DNA of 7,646 bases, from NCBI GenBank assembly GCA_002068375.1, contig MVZL01000055.1, positions 1 to 7,646 of the forward strand. Direction: 5' to 3'. A program made the position numbers and the translations under genes. Under the pieces are notes generated by a model that saw only the letters and a list, made by a program, of their open reading frames with translations, made no database searches and was not told the origin of the DNA. This document shows, one piece after another, positions 1-6,149 of the stretch. The DNA is from Tenericutes bacterium ADurb.BinA155. Lineage in GTDB: Bacteria; Bacillota_I; Bacilli_A; RFN20; CAG-826. Every line of letters starts with the position of its first letter. Within the stretch, counting starts at the first letter, position 1.

Positions 1-3000
1 AGCGTGCCCGCCGCTTCGGTGAGGAGGTCATGGTCGCCGCTCACGGTGACGTTGAGATCCTTTAAGGCATCGACGCCCGCTAAGGCTCCCATATCGAGCG
101 AGAGGACCCATTGCGGATTGCTGTTGGTTCCCGCGGTGTAGGTGAAGGACTTCAGAACGTTCTCGAAGTACATCGCCTTATCGCCGACGGTCGAGGAAGA
201 AATGTCGCTGAGGTAGCTATCTTTTAAGCCGACCACGAAGCCCATGATCCAGTTGGTCATGTTCTTCCGGAATTCCGATCCTTCGACCCGGCGGGTATAG
301 GTTTCATCGAACCAGCTGGTCGCATTTTTATCGTCGAAGCGGTACAGATAGACGGTGTCGACCCCACTCGTGGTGCCGTTATTATCGTAATAGAGGGTGG
401 TGTAACGGGTCCCGCCGAAGAGGTAAGAGGTATTGACCGTGGCAATCATCGGAAGTTGGATCTTGGCGTACATCTTGACGGTCGCGCCGTTAACGTAGAC
501 ATAGAAGTCCGCGCTGATCGCATCGATCGTGAAGACCTTGAGGGCCACCGCACTCGCCGTGAGGCTGATGTGGTAGGTATTGATCTCGCTGGTCTTGATG
601 CCATAACGCATTAAGACGGCGAGTTCAGAGAAGTCGATGAATTGGGTGGTGTCGTGCGAAGCGATCCGTTGGAGGTTGCCATCGTAGGTCCCTAAGCTGA
701 GGCTGACGCTGATGACTTTGCCACCGGTCGTAAGGCTGATGTTCAAATCCTTCAAAGTCTTGTCGCTGTTGTAACTGATCGTGAGCGTGATATCGCTCGA
801 CGTACCGGCGATGGCTTTTGAAAGAACGACCACGCTTTGATCGGCCCCGAAGGTCGAAGAGACGATCATGTTGTTCTCGATTAAGGCGTTCAGCTTGTTA
901 TCGATCACATCGCCCAAGATGGTCGAGGAGATCGAGGAAGTGAGCTTATCGGAGAAACGGGTGAACCGTTCGTCTTTGGTGTTCATGAGATCCTTGATCA
1001 GGCTGATCATGTCGTTGAGGGTGTCGATGGTGAAGCGACCTTTTAAGTATTTCGGAGTGGAATTGCCGTTACTATCGGTCGTGGTCGCGCCCGAGTTGTA
1101 GGTGAAGAACATATTTTCGGTCTTCACGACATCGATCGCGATGTTGTAACTCTGATTGTACTTGGCCTTATGATCGTTGATGACGATCGAGCCGCTGCCG
1201 GACTTGTAGGTGGCGCTGCTCGAAAGGACGTCCATTTCAGCCGAGCCATTGAAGTCAAAGCCAATCGCGCTGTTGCTCGCATCCATAATCGAGCCCGAGA
1301 TACCAAAGGCGGCCTGGCGGGCATCGACGACATCGAGGACCTGATCGGTGACGGTCTTCGCGTGATTGAGGGCGGAATAATCGCTATCGGTGACGGTCCG
1401 GCTCGCGTAATCGGTGAGCTTTAGGGTGCCGTTATAGGTGAAGGAAGCGAACGCGATGTTCTGGAATTCGATCTTGGCTAAGGATTCCGCGGTTGCATCG
1501 ACCGTAAAGACGATGCTGCCTTTCATCCCGGCCGGGAGCAAACTCACGGTCACGACGATTTGGTTATCGCTGCTGCTGATCGACTGGATCACATCGAGGA
1601 CCGATTCGTAATGGCCCTCCTTGATCCCCGAGACTAAGGAACTGCTGGTGATTGAGGAAACGCCATCCTTAATGTCCTTAACCGTCTGAAGAAGTTTGAC
1701 CTTCTCGGCCATGGTCTCGATGTTATCGAGTTGAGTTAAGGTCTTGGCGTCGTCGCCGAGTTTATCGGTGGTCTTGGTGATCCGGCCGACGATGTCGTCG
1801 AGGGTAAGGCGGCTCATCTTGGCTTTCACGATATTCTGATAGTTGAGATAGGCCATGCTGGCTTTGGCCGAATCGGTCACGTAATCGAACGCGACCTTTT
1901 GACTGGCGGTTCCAGCGGTAAAAGCGAGGTCGGCGTTGATCTGCGGGGCTTTGATGTCCTTCAGATCCGCGTTGGCGGTTAGGCTTAAGCCGGCGGTCTC
2001 ATCGACTTCAGCGGTCGTAACGTTGCCGTTGCTATCTTTGACGGCATCGGAGACGACGTGGCTCAAAGTCGAGTCGAGGTTCACGCCGAAGACCGGGCTC
2101 TTCACGAGCGGATAGATCTTGTCGAATAAGCCTAAGGAATTGACGAGGCGATGATAATTCGCGGCGTCATTCGGTAAGGTGATCGAAACGGAGGACGTGG
2201 TATCGATCTTCACTGAGAGGGCGGCGGTCATGTTGTTTGAGAAGGTGACCACGCTGCTTTGTCCGGTCGGATCCTGATAATCGGGAAGTTTCACGCTGGT
2301 GAGATCATAATCCGCGGTCGAGGACATCGAAAGCGGAAGGGTGACATCGCCCAGGTGGAACGTCATGTAATAGATGAAGGAGCCGTCGTTTTGTTTCACC
2401 GACTTCATCGCGCCGAGATCGTTCATTAACGAAGTGGTATCGACGCTGCCGGTCGAGAAGGAATCCGGAACGTTGAGGGCATCGGGTCCGCCTAACGCGG
2501 TGATGATGTCGTCGCCGATCTGGTCGAGGTCGCCCATGCTGGTGTTATAGGTCGTGCCGTTATGGACATAAGAGCCTTCGTTATAGTCGACCTTGTATTT
2601 AAGGTCCCAGGCTTCGGAAGAGCTGGCTCCCGGATTGGAGACGCTGAAATAGACGACTTTGTCCTTCAAAGTCACATCGAGCTGCCGGCTCTTGCCGTTA
2701 TAGCTGATCGGGCAAGCGAGGTTCAAACCTAATTCATCGGTGCTCGGCATGACTAACTTAAGAGTTCCGCCGTTCACGCTGATGAGGTTATCGTGGGTCT
2801 CATAGACCGCCGCGGTGGTTTCGGTCGCCGCCGTCTTCAAGATTTTGCTCGGGGCATTGAAGCTGCCATTGATCGTGGCGCTTAAGCCTTTGCTTGCAAC
2901 GGTTTCGAGCGACGCCATGAAGTGGTCAGTGTCGCTTAATCCGTTATCGTCGATGTAGTCATTGCCACCGCTATTGGTATTGACTTCGGCTTTGCTCACT

Positions 3001-3122
3001 TTGGTCGGGATAAGGAAGAAAGTTAAGGCGGCGCTGATCGCGAGAACCCCAACGAAGGTTCCGCTGGTCGCAAAGACTTTCTTCAAGGTGTGTTTGGATT
3101 GTTTGGTTGTTTTCTTTTTCAT
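1..3122 (-). CDS. Very large secreted beta-rich repeat protein, C-terminus beyond window
   Basis: The minus-strand frame is open from the ATG at 3122 to the window edge with no stop, giving at least 1040 residues; the C-terminus is missing. The N-terminus is a signal peptide: lysine-rich start (MKKKTTKQSK), hydrophobic stretch at about residues 18-38, and a likely signal peptidase site after Ser-Lys-Ala (residue 45). The mature part is rich in Ser, Thr, Asn and Asp, has almost no Cys or Trp, and alternates polar and hydrophobic residues as in beta sheets. By eye it divides into four similar modules, with heads near residues 78, 380, 604 and 849 and tails near 233, 505, 748 and 985; the last two tails share the string LKDLN. 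It follows the membrane-anchored gene by 43 bases, so the two are probably co-transcribed. No catalytic motif or named family is recognised. A surface or cell-envelope structural or binding role is inferred. The coding call is firm; the function is unknown. Confidence 0.9.
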   Translation of the reverse strand, partial: MKKKTTKQSKHTLKKVFATSGTFVGVLAISAALTFFLIPTKVSKAEVNTNSGGNDYIDDNGLSDTDHFMASLETVASKGLSATINGSFNAPSKILKTAATETTAAVYETHDNLISVNGGTLKLVMPSTDELGLNLACPISYNGKSRQLDVTLKDKVVYFSVSNPGASSSEAWDLKYKVDYNEGSYVHNGTTYNTSMGDLDQIGDDIITALGGPDALNVPDSFSTGSVDTTSLMNDLGAMKSVKQNDGSFIYYMTFHLGDVTLPLSMSSTADYDLTSVKLPDYQDPTGQSSVVTFSNNMTAALSVKIDTTSSVSITLPNDAANYHRLVNSLGLFDKIYPLVKSPVFGVNLDSTLSHVVSDAVKDSNGNVTTAEVDETAGLSLTANADLKDIKAPQINADLAFTAGTASQKVAFDYVTDSAKASMAYLNYQNIVKAKMSRLTLDDIVGRITKTTDKLGDDAKTLTQLDNIETMAEKVKLLQTVKDIKDGVSSITSSSLVSGIKEGHYESVLDVIQSISSSDNQIVVTVSLLPAGMKGSIVFTVDATAESLAKIEFQNIAFASFTYNGTLKLTDYASRTVTDSDYSALNHAKTVTDQVLDVVDARQAAFGISGSIMDASNSAIGFDFNGSAEMDVLSSSATYKSGSGSIVINDHKAKYNQSYNIAIDVVKTENMFFTYNSGATTTDSNGNSTPKYLKGRFTIDTLNDMISLIKDLMNTKDERFTRFSDKLTSSISSTILGDVIDNKLNALIENNMIVSSTFGADQSVVVLSKAIAGTSSDITLTISYNSDKTLKDLNISLTTGGKVISVSLSLGTYDGNLQRIASHDTTQFIDFSELAVLMRYGIKTSEINTYHISLTASAVALKVFTIDAISADFYVYVNGATVKMYAKIQLPMIATVNTSYLFGGTRYTTLYYDNNGTTSGVDTVYLYRFDDKNATSWFDETYTRRVEGSEFRKNMTNWIMGFVVGLKDSYLSDISSSTVGDKAMYFENVLKSFTYTAGTNSNPQWVLSLDMGALAGVDALKDLNVTVSGDHDLLTEAAGT

Positions 3123-3133
3123 AATGTTTTTTT

Positions 3134-3139
3134 CCTTTC
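3134..3139 (-). promoter_or_regulatory. Ribosome binding site of the large secreted protein
   Basis: On the minus strand GAAAGG is followed by 11 bases, mostly A, and then the ATG at 3122. It supports this start. It is the clearest Shine-Dalgarno-like site in the window and belongs to the downstream gene of a pair, in contrast to the four genes here that lack one. Confidence 0.6.
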
Positions 3140-3165
3140 AATGTTTTTATGGACCAATTCCGGGT

Positions 3166-4152
3166 TCATGAGGTCTTCACCGTATACTCGATCGGGATAT
3201 TGAGCTCCGGGATCGCGTAGCTTTCCCCATAAGCGAATTCCGTTTTGAGGTTGGCGACGATCTTGGAACCGACTCCGGCTTTCGTCTTCGCGTAGTAGCG
3301 TTCATACGAGAGGTACGAAAGAGGATTGAGGTCTTTATCAAGGGTGAACGTGAGATGGCAGAAGTCGAAGAAGGGTCGGGCTGCCAAGTCGGAAATGGAA
3401 ACCATTTGGGTTTTGTAATTGAAGCAAGCGGTATCGACGTTGAGTTCGAGATCGATCGTGTAACCGCCATCGCTATTCTTAGTGACCGCGGTCGCTTTGC
3501 CCGATAACGGGGTTTTGTCATCGCCGAGCATCGTGCCTTTGCAGATGATGTAGATGATGGGATTGCTGACGTAATGCCCCATCAGCTTCTTATATTCATC
3601 ATTGGTATAAGAGAGGACGTTCTTTGCTTCGTAAACCCCTTCTTCGACCGAGGTGCCGATCTTGCCATGGTAGGCTTTGGTCGTGCTATCGGTTGAATAG
3701 GCGCGATCGGCTAAGGCCACCATCGAGCTATAAGAATTGGATTCTTCGAAGTAAGAAGCATCGGCCCGAATCTTGGTCGAGCGGATTTGCTGGACGACAT
3801 TTAGGCCCGGAACCACCGCTTCGCCGCTGCACTGGGCCCACCAAGTGGAATGGGAGAGGAGAAGCGCGATCGAAACATTGGCAAGATCGGGGGCGGTGAA
3901 GGTATCGGCGTAGGCCGCGCCCGAAGCTTTGGCCTTTTTATAACGGGTTAATAAAGTTTCGTAATTGACGGTATAGGCATCGACATCGACGTTGGAGTCG
4001 TCGACATCGTCGGCCCGAAGCATGCTGTGAAGCTTAAATCCTAAGGGGACGCCGCAGCCGATTGCGATCGCCGAAGCGACGCCTAAAGCGATCCAAGTGG
4101 ACTTGGAGACTTTCCGCGACTTTTTTCTTTTTTGATCTTGCGACTTTGCCAT
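3166..4152 (-). CDS. Membrane-anchored extracytoplasmic protein (possible lipoprotein), unknown function
   Basis: This 328-residue protein begins with a strongly basic stretch (residues 1-17), then a hydrophobic segment at about 19-38. That segment acts either as an uncleaved anchor or as a lipoprotein signal: residues 29-33 read IAIGC, which fits the lipobox pattern with Cys33, although the residues after it stay hydrophobic, which argues for an anchor. The rest should lie outside the membrane. A helix-rich part precedes a beta-rich C-terminal half containing a glycine turn followed by YTIDLELN, then alternating strands resembling the modules of the large downstream protein. The ATG at 4152 is preferred over an in-frame GTG at 4194, because the GTG extension is polar and contains a perfect TATAAT box. 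No strong ribosome binding site is visible (a GGATCGG lies a few bases upstream). The gene is divergent from the XRE regulator and leads a probable two-gene operon. I do not recognise the family; partner or accessory to the large secreted protein is inference. Confidence 0.85.
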   Translation of the reverse strand: MAKSQDQKRKKSRKVSKSTWIALGVASAIAIGCGVPLGFKLHSMLRADDVDDSNVDVDAYTVNYETLLTRYKKAKASGAAYADTFTAPDLANVSIALLLSHSTWWAQCSGEAVVPGLNVVQQIRSTKIRADASYFEESNSYSSMVALADRAYSTDSTTKAYHGKIGTSVEEGVYEAKNVLSYTNDEYKKLMGHYVSNPIIYIICKGTMLGDDKTPLSGKATAVTKNSDGGYTIDLELNVDTACFNYKTQMVSISDLAARPFFDFCHLTFTLDKDLNPLSYLSYERYYAKTKAGVGSKIVANLKTEFAYGESYAIPELNIPIEYTVKTS

Positions 4153-4180
4153 AACGACCGATCCAACTCGGTCAGCATGG

Positions 4181-4186
4181 ATTATA
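4181..4186 (-). promoter_or_regulatory. Probable -10 box for the exported-protein operon
   Basis: The minus strand carries a perfect TATAAT here. Initiation about 7 bases on would give an untranslated leader of roughly 22 bases before the ATG at 4152. The hexamer 17 bases upstream (AGTGAA, 4209-4204) is a poor -35, so an activator may be needed, or the box is coincidental. It lies inside the longer GTG-started frame and argues against that start. Confidence 0.5.
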
Positions 4187-4222
4187 GAATCCACTTTGGC
4201 AAATTCACTCTCGCGTGCGGTT

Positions 4223-4239
4223 CCAATTTAGAGAATTGG
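4223..4239. repeat. Inverted repeat CCAATT-N5-AATTGG, candidate operator
   Basis: Two perfect 6-base arms are separated by TAGAG, in the gap between divergent genes, just upstream of the presumed -35 region of the exported-protein operon. The string GAGAAT occurs here at 4231 and again at 4254. Size and symmetry suit a dimeric helix-turn-helix regulator such as the adjacent XRE protein, but binding is not shown by sequence alone. Confidence 0.4.
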
Positions 4240-4292
4240 GACTCTCCAAATCCGAGAATCGCGTTTTAGGGACCCCGTGTATGCTTTTTCGC

Positions 4293-4307
4293 TTTCAAAA
4301 AATGAAA
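4293..4307. repeat. Inverted repeat TTTCA-N5-TGAAA, candidate operator
   Basis: Perfect 5-base arms flank a run of five A, about 30 bases upstream of the presumed -35 of the XRE gene. The spacer length equals that of the repeat at 4223 but the arm sequences differ. The region is A/T-rich, so chance symmetry is possible. Confidence 0.3.
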
Positions 4308-4336
4308 TATCTCAATTTTGGGGATAAGTTTTTGAC

Positions 4337-4365
4337 TTGTAGTGCCAACAGACTGTGAGCATAAT
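4337..4365 (+). promoter_or_regulatory. Candidate promoter of the XRE regulator
   Basis: TTGTAG (4337-4342) and CATAAT (4360-4365) are separated by 17 bases. Initiation 6-7 bases after the -10 would fall on or next to the ATG at 4372, giving a leaderless mRNA. There is no Shine-Dalgarno between the box and the start. A better -35 (TTGACT, 4332-4337) is 22 bases from CATAAT, which is too far. Confidence 0.45.
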
Positions 4366-4371
4366 TAAGCC

Positions 4372-4986
4372 ATGGAGAACCTTTCGGATATCGTCGGACA
4401 GAATTTGACGGCTTTGCGCAAGGCGAAAGGCCTGACTCAGCAAGAAGTCGCCCTCAAACTGAATTACAGTGATAAGTCGATCTCGAAATGGGAGCTCGGT
4501 TATAGCATCCCTTCGGTCGATGTTTTGAAAGACTTTGCCGACTTCTATGGCGTCACCGTCGATTTCTTAATCAAAGAGAATAACCCCGAAGTCGCCCAAG
4601 AAGTCGTAAAGAAGACCTACGACTCCAACCGCAGCAACAAAACCATCATCATCGCCTTGGCCGTGACCGCCGTTTGGCTCATCGCGATCTCGGTTTATCT
4701 CTCTCGGATCCTTTTCTATGAACCCCCGACGAATCTTTGGATCGCCTTTGTCTGGGCCGTTCCGGCTTCTTCGATCGTCGCCGCTTTGCTTTCCCGGATC
4801 TTCTTTGGGCGCGGTATCACCAGCATGGTGCTTCTTAGCGTCTTCGTTTGGACTTTGGTCGCGACCTTCGCCGTTCAATTCATGTGGTTCACTGAGCCAA
4901 GCCAAAACATCTGGTACATCCTGGTCGTCTGCGTTCCGATCCAGGTGATTCTGATTCTCTCGTTGCACTTACGGCGATCCGAATAA
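4372..4986 (+). CDS. XRE-family regulator with four-helix membrane domain
   Basis: The 204-residue protein starts with a complete XRE/Cro-type helix-turn-helix (residues 7-67). Helix 2 is TQQEVALKL (22-30), the recognition helix is around SDKSISKWE (33-41), and the domain ends with the usual VDFLI. A short charged linker (68-90) leads to four hydrophobic segments at about 91-114, 122-145, 149-173 and 180-200. The second pair repeats the first at an exact 58-residue offset: Trp102/160, Glu117/175, Pro118/176, Asn121/179, Trp123/181 and Pro131/189 all coincide. XRE proteins with small membrane domains are common in Firmicutes. The membrane part may sense an envelope signal or tether the repressor, which is inference. 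Its position, divergent from two exported-protein genes with inverted repeats between, suggests local control. It ends in a terminator that overlaps the stop codon. Confidence 0.9.
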   Translation: MENLSDIVGQNLTALRKAKGLTQQEVALKLNYSDKSISKWELGYSIPSVDVLKDFADFYGVTVDFLIKENNPEVAQEVVKKTYDSNRSNKTIIIALAVTAVWLIAISVYLSRILFYEPPTNLWIAFVWAVPASSIVAALLSRIFFGRGITSMVLLSVFVWTLVATFAVQFMWFTEPSQNIWYILVVCVPIQVILILSLHLRRSE

Positions 4987-5004
4987 CGGGTCGCCTTTTC
5001 TTTT
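4973..5004 (+). terminator. Intrinsic terminator overlapping the XRE stop codon
   Basis: GGCGATCCG (4973-4981) pairs with CGGGTCGCC (4987-4995) over nine positions, one of them a T-G wobble. The loop is AATAA, which contains the TAA stop at 4984-4986, and the stem is followed by TTTTCTTTT. It is oriented for the plus strand only, since the minus strand lacks a T run after the stem. The tail reaches the stop codon of the convergent gene. Confidence 0.8.
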
Positions 5005-5674
5005 AAGCTTTGCCGTCCACGTGGTCGGCTTCTTCGGCGGTGATCTCCGCATTTTGATAAGCGGCTTGTAACGGCACCAGAATATTATCGGAAACGACAT
5101 CGAGGGCCCGCTGGTTTTCAAGCTCGCTCCGGCTAAGATCAATCGAAAGATAGGCGTTGATGAGCGTCATAAGGTATCCGCCTAAGGCTTTGAAATCCGG
5201 AGCCCCGGATTCTAAGGAATCGATCTTGGCGAAAAGGTTATAGAAGCTAAGGGCCAAAGGAGTCCCCGCGGTTTTGATCTCATCGAGAATGCTCGCCATC
5301 TCATGGGGCGAAAGGGCGAAGAACTGCTCCCAAGTGAGCTTCGGGTTATTGCTGGAGTCGACGTAAAGCGAAAGGAGCGAGAGGGGGTAGCGTTTTCCAA
5401 TCTTTTCGACGAAAAGGCGTTCGTTGAGATTAAAGTCGCCATCGGCTAAGCCAATCTCGATCAAGCTCTCTTGAAGGATCATCGAGAAAAGAAGGCCGAG
5501 CGAATTCTCGGCGGGAAGCGAAGCGACATCGCTATTCCCAAAGCCCTCCATCATCGTGGAAGGAACTCCGGCTTTCTCGCTCATCTCGCGGAAAAGATCC
5601 ATGATGCGATCAAAAGACGAGAGCGCAGTGGCTTCAACTTCGGAGGTGGTGACTTTGATCGGGGAATTGTCCAT
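5003..5674 (-). CDS. Cytoplasmic protein with weak TerB-like motif, unknown function
   Basis: This 223-residue acidic protein has no signal peptide or membrane segment and looks largely alpha-helical. Residues 66-95 read as a helix ending ADGDFNLNE (77-85) and then another helix. This resembles the acidic DG-x-hydrophobic-x-x-x-E motif of TerB-like domains, where such Asp residues can bind metal. Only one such motif is seen and the resemblance is weak, so the family call is tentative. The rest (120-223) is Leu/Ala-rich helix with a charged C-terminus. The ATG at 5674 sits six bases after a TATATT box. The AAGG one base from the ATG is too close to act as a ribosome binding site, and GAGG further up is about 13 bases away. 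The gene lies 51 bases downstream of the SWIM gene on the same strand, so they may be expressed together or from separate promoters. It converges on the XRE gene. Confidence 0.8.
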   Translation of the reverse strand: MDNSPIKVTTSEVEATALSSFDRIMDLFREMSEKAGVPSTMMEGFGNSDVASLPAENSLGLLFSMILQESLIEIGLADGDFNLNERLFVEKIGKRYPLSLLSLYVDSSNNPKLTWEQFFALSPHEMASILDEIKTAGTPLALSFYNLFAKIDSLESGAPDFKALGGYLMTLINAYLSIDLSRSELENQRALDVVSDNILVPLQAAYQNAEITAEEADHVDGKA

Positions 5675-5680
5675 GCCTTC

Positions 5681-5686
5681 AATATA
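5681..5686 (-). promoter_or_regulatory. Candidate -10 box of the TerB-like gene
   Basis: TATATT on the minus strand (5 of 6 to consensus) is followed by GAAGGC and then the ATG at 5674, so initiation would fall at the start codon. No good -35 is visible (CTTTCA at 17 bases). Confidence 0.4.
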
Positions 5687-5712
5687 GCCTCTTTTTTCGA
5701 GGGTGAAAGGCT
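5686..5712. repeat. Inverted repeat AGCCT-N17-AGGCT beside the -10 box
   Basis: AGCCT (5686-5690) and AGGCT (5708-5712) are perfect inverted arms. A competing shorter hairpin pairs CCTC (5688-5691) with GAGG (5699-5702). Neither is followed by a T run on the minus strand, so it is not an intrinsic terminator for the SWIM gene. It could be an operator or chance. Confidence 0.25.
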
Positions 5713-5725
5713 AACGACCTAAAAT

Positions 5726-6055
5726 TCAAAAACCGAAAGGATTGTCGTCCCCGTAGAGGGCGGCGACTTTTAAAAGCAAAGCCACCACATGCTTGCACGG
5801 CCCGGGGAAGCGGCGATGGGCCTCGCAATCGCAATGATGGGCGACGATTTGATTGCCGTTAAGGGTGAGGCCGACCGAATAATCATTGCCCGAAGACCCT
5901 TTCACATGGCTCGTAAAAGTGTTGGGGCCGCTCCGTTCCACCACATCGACCGCGCCCGCCTCATAAAGGGCTTTGGCTTTGCTCCAAAGCGGGACTTCGA
6001 TCCCTTCTTCTAAGGCATCGAGATTGATTTCGATTTTCGGCCCGGCTTCTTCCAT
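5726..6055 (-). CDS. Small SWIM zinc-finger protein
   Basis: A 109-residue protein whose C-terminal half carries a SWIM-type zinc ligand set: Cys75-x-Cys77, nine residues, then Cys87-x-His89 (CxC-xn-CxH), followed by the hydrophobic helix VVALLL typical of the family. SWIM domains bind zinc and serve DNA or protein contacts, often next to SNF2 helicases or in recombination proteins. Here the domain stands almost alone after an N-terminal alpha/beta part (residues 20-70: WSKAKALYEAG, then VERSGPNTF and a strand pair). The extreme C-terminus is GDDNPFGF, reminiscent of the acidic, Phe-ending tip of single-stranded-DNA-binding protein. The ATG at 6055 has no nearby Shine-Dalgarno and lies six bases after a TAAAAT box. 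It is divergent from the patatin gene and 51 bases upstream of the TerB-like gene. The zinc-finger call is firm; the role is unknown. Confidence 0.88.
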   Translation of the reverse strand: MEEAGPKIEINLDALEEGIEVPLWSKAKALYEAGAVDVVERSGPNTFTSHVKGSSGNDYSVGLTLNGNQIVAHHCDCEAHRRFPGPCKHVVALLLKVAALYGDDNPFGF

Positions 6056-6061
6056 AATTTC

Positions 6062-6067
6062 ATTTTA
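6062..6067 (-). promoter_or_regulatory. Candidate -10 box of the SWIM gene
   Basis: TAAAAT on the minus strand (5 of 6 to consensus) is followed by GAAATT and the ATG at 6055, so a transcript would start at or beside the start codon. No convincing -35 is present at 16-18 bases. Confidence 0.4.
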
Positions 6068-6080
6068 GTCCAAGTTAAAA

Positions 6081-6093
6081 CGGCCGCCTAGGC
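6081..6093. repeat. GC-rich palindromes between divergent promoters
   Basis: CGGCCG (6081-6086) overlaps GCCTAGGC (6086-6093), both perfect palindromes, in the otherwise A/T-rich 94-base gap between the SWIM and patatin genes. A shared operator is possible but unproven. Confidence 0.25.
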
Positions 6094-6133
6094 AAAGTCA
6101 GGGTTTTGTCTTTATTAATTTGGAACCAAATGA

Positions 6134-6142
6134 TGTTACAAT
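6134..6142 (+). promoter_or_regulatory. Extended -10 promoter of the patatin gene
   Basis: TGTTACAAT is an extended -10 (TGn followed by TACAAT, 5 of 6 to consensus). Extended -10 promoters tolerate a poor -35, and only A/T-rich sequence is present at 16-18 bases upstream. Initiation would fall at about 6149-6150, the ATG itself. Confidence 0.5.
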
Positions 6143-6149
6143 CAAAATC

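Noticed and set aside
868..1424. Short open frames on the plus strand and in other frames inside the large secreted gene
   Set aside because: They are antisense or out-of-frame to a 3.1 kb continuous coding frame with a signal peptide, and their translations are low-complexity without motifs.
3123..3165. Possible attenuator hairpin between the two exported-protein genes
   Set aside because: Only very short imperfect arms are found and no T tract follows; the only supported site there is the ribosome binding site.
4153..4194. GTG-started 14-residue N-terminal extension of the membrane-anchored protein
   Set aside because: The extension is polar, places charged residues ahead of a normal basic leader, and contains the perfect TATAAT.
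4567..4968. 133-residue minus-strand frame opposite the XRE gene
   Set aside because: It is antisense to a clear XRE-membrane protein and rich in Asp, Gly, Asn and Arg as expected from reversing hydrophobic codons; no motif or promoter supports it.
6120..6149. TTG-started N-terminal extension of the patatin protein
   Set aside because: It contains the extended -10 box, and patatin homologues start just before the glycine loop.
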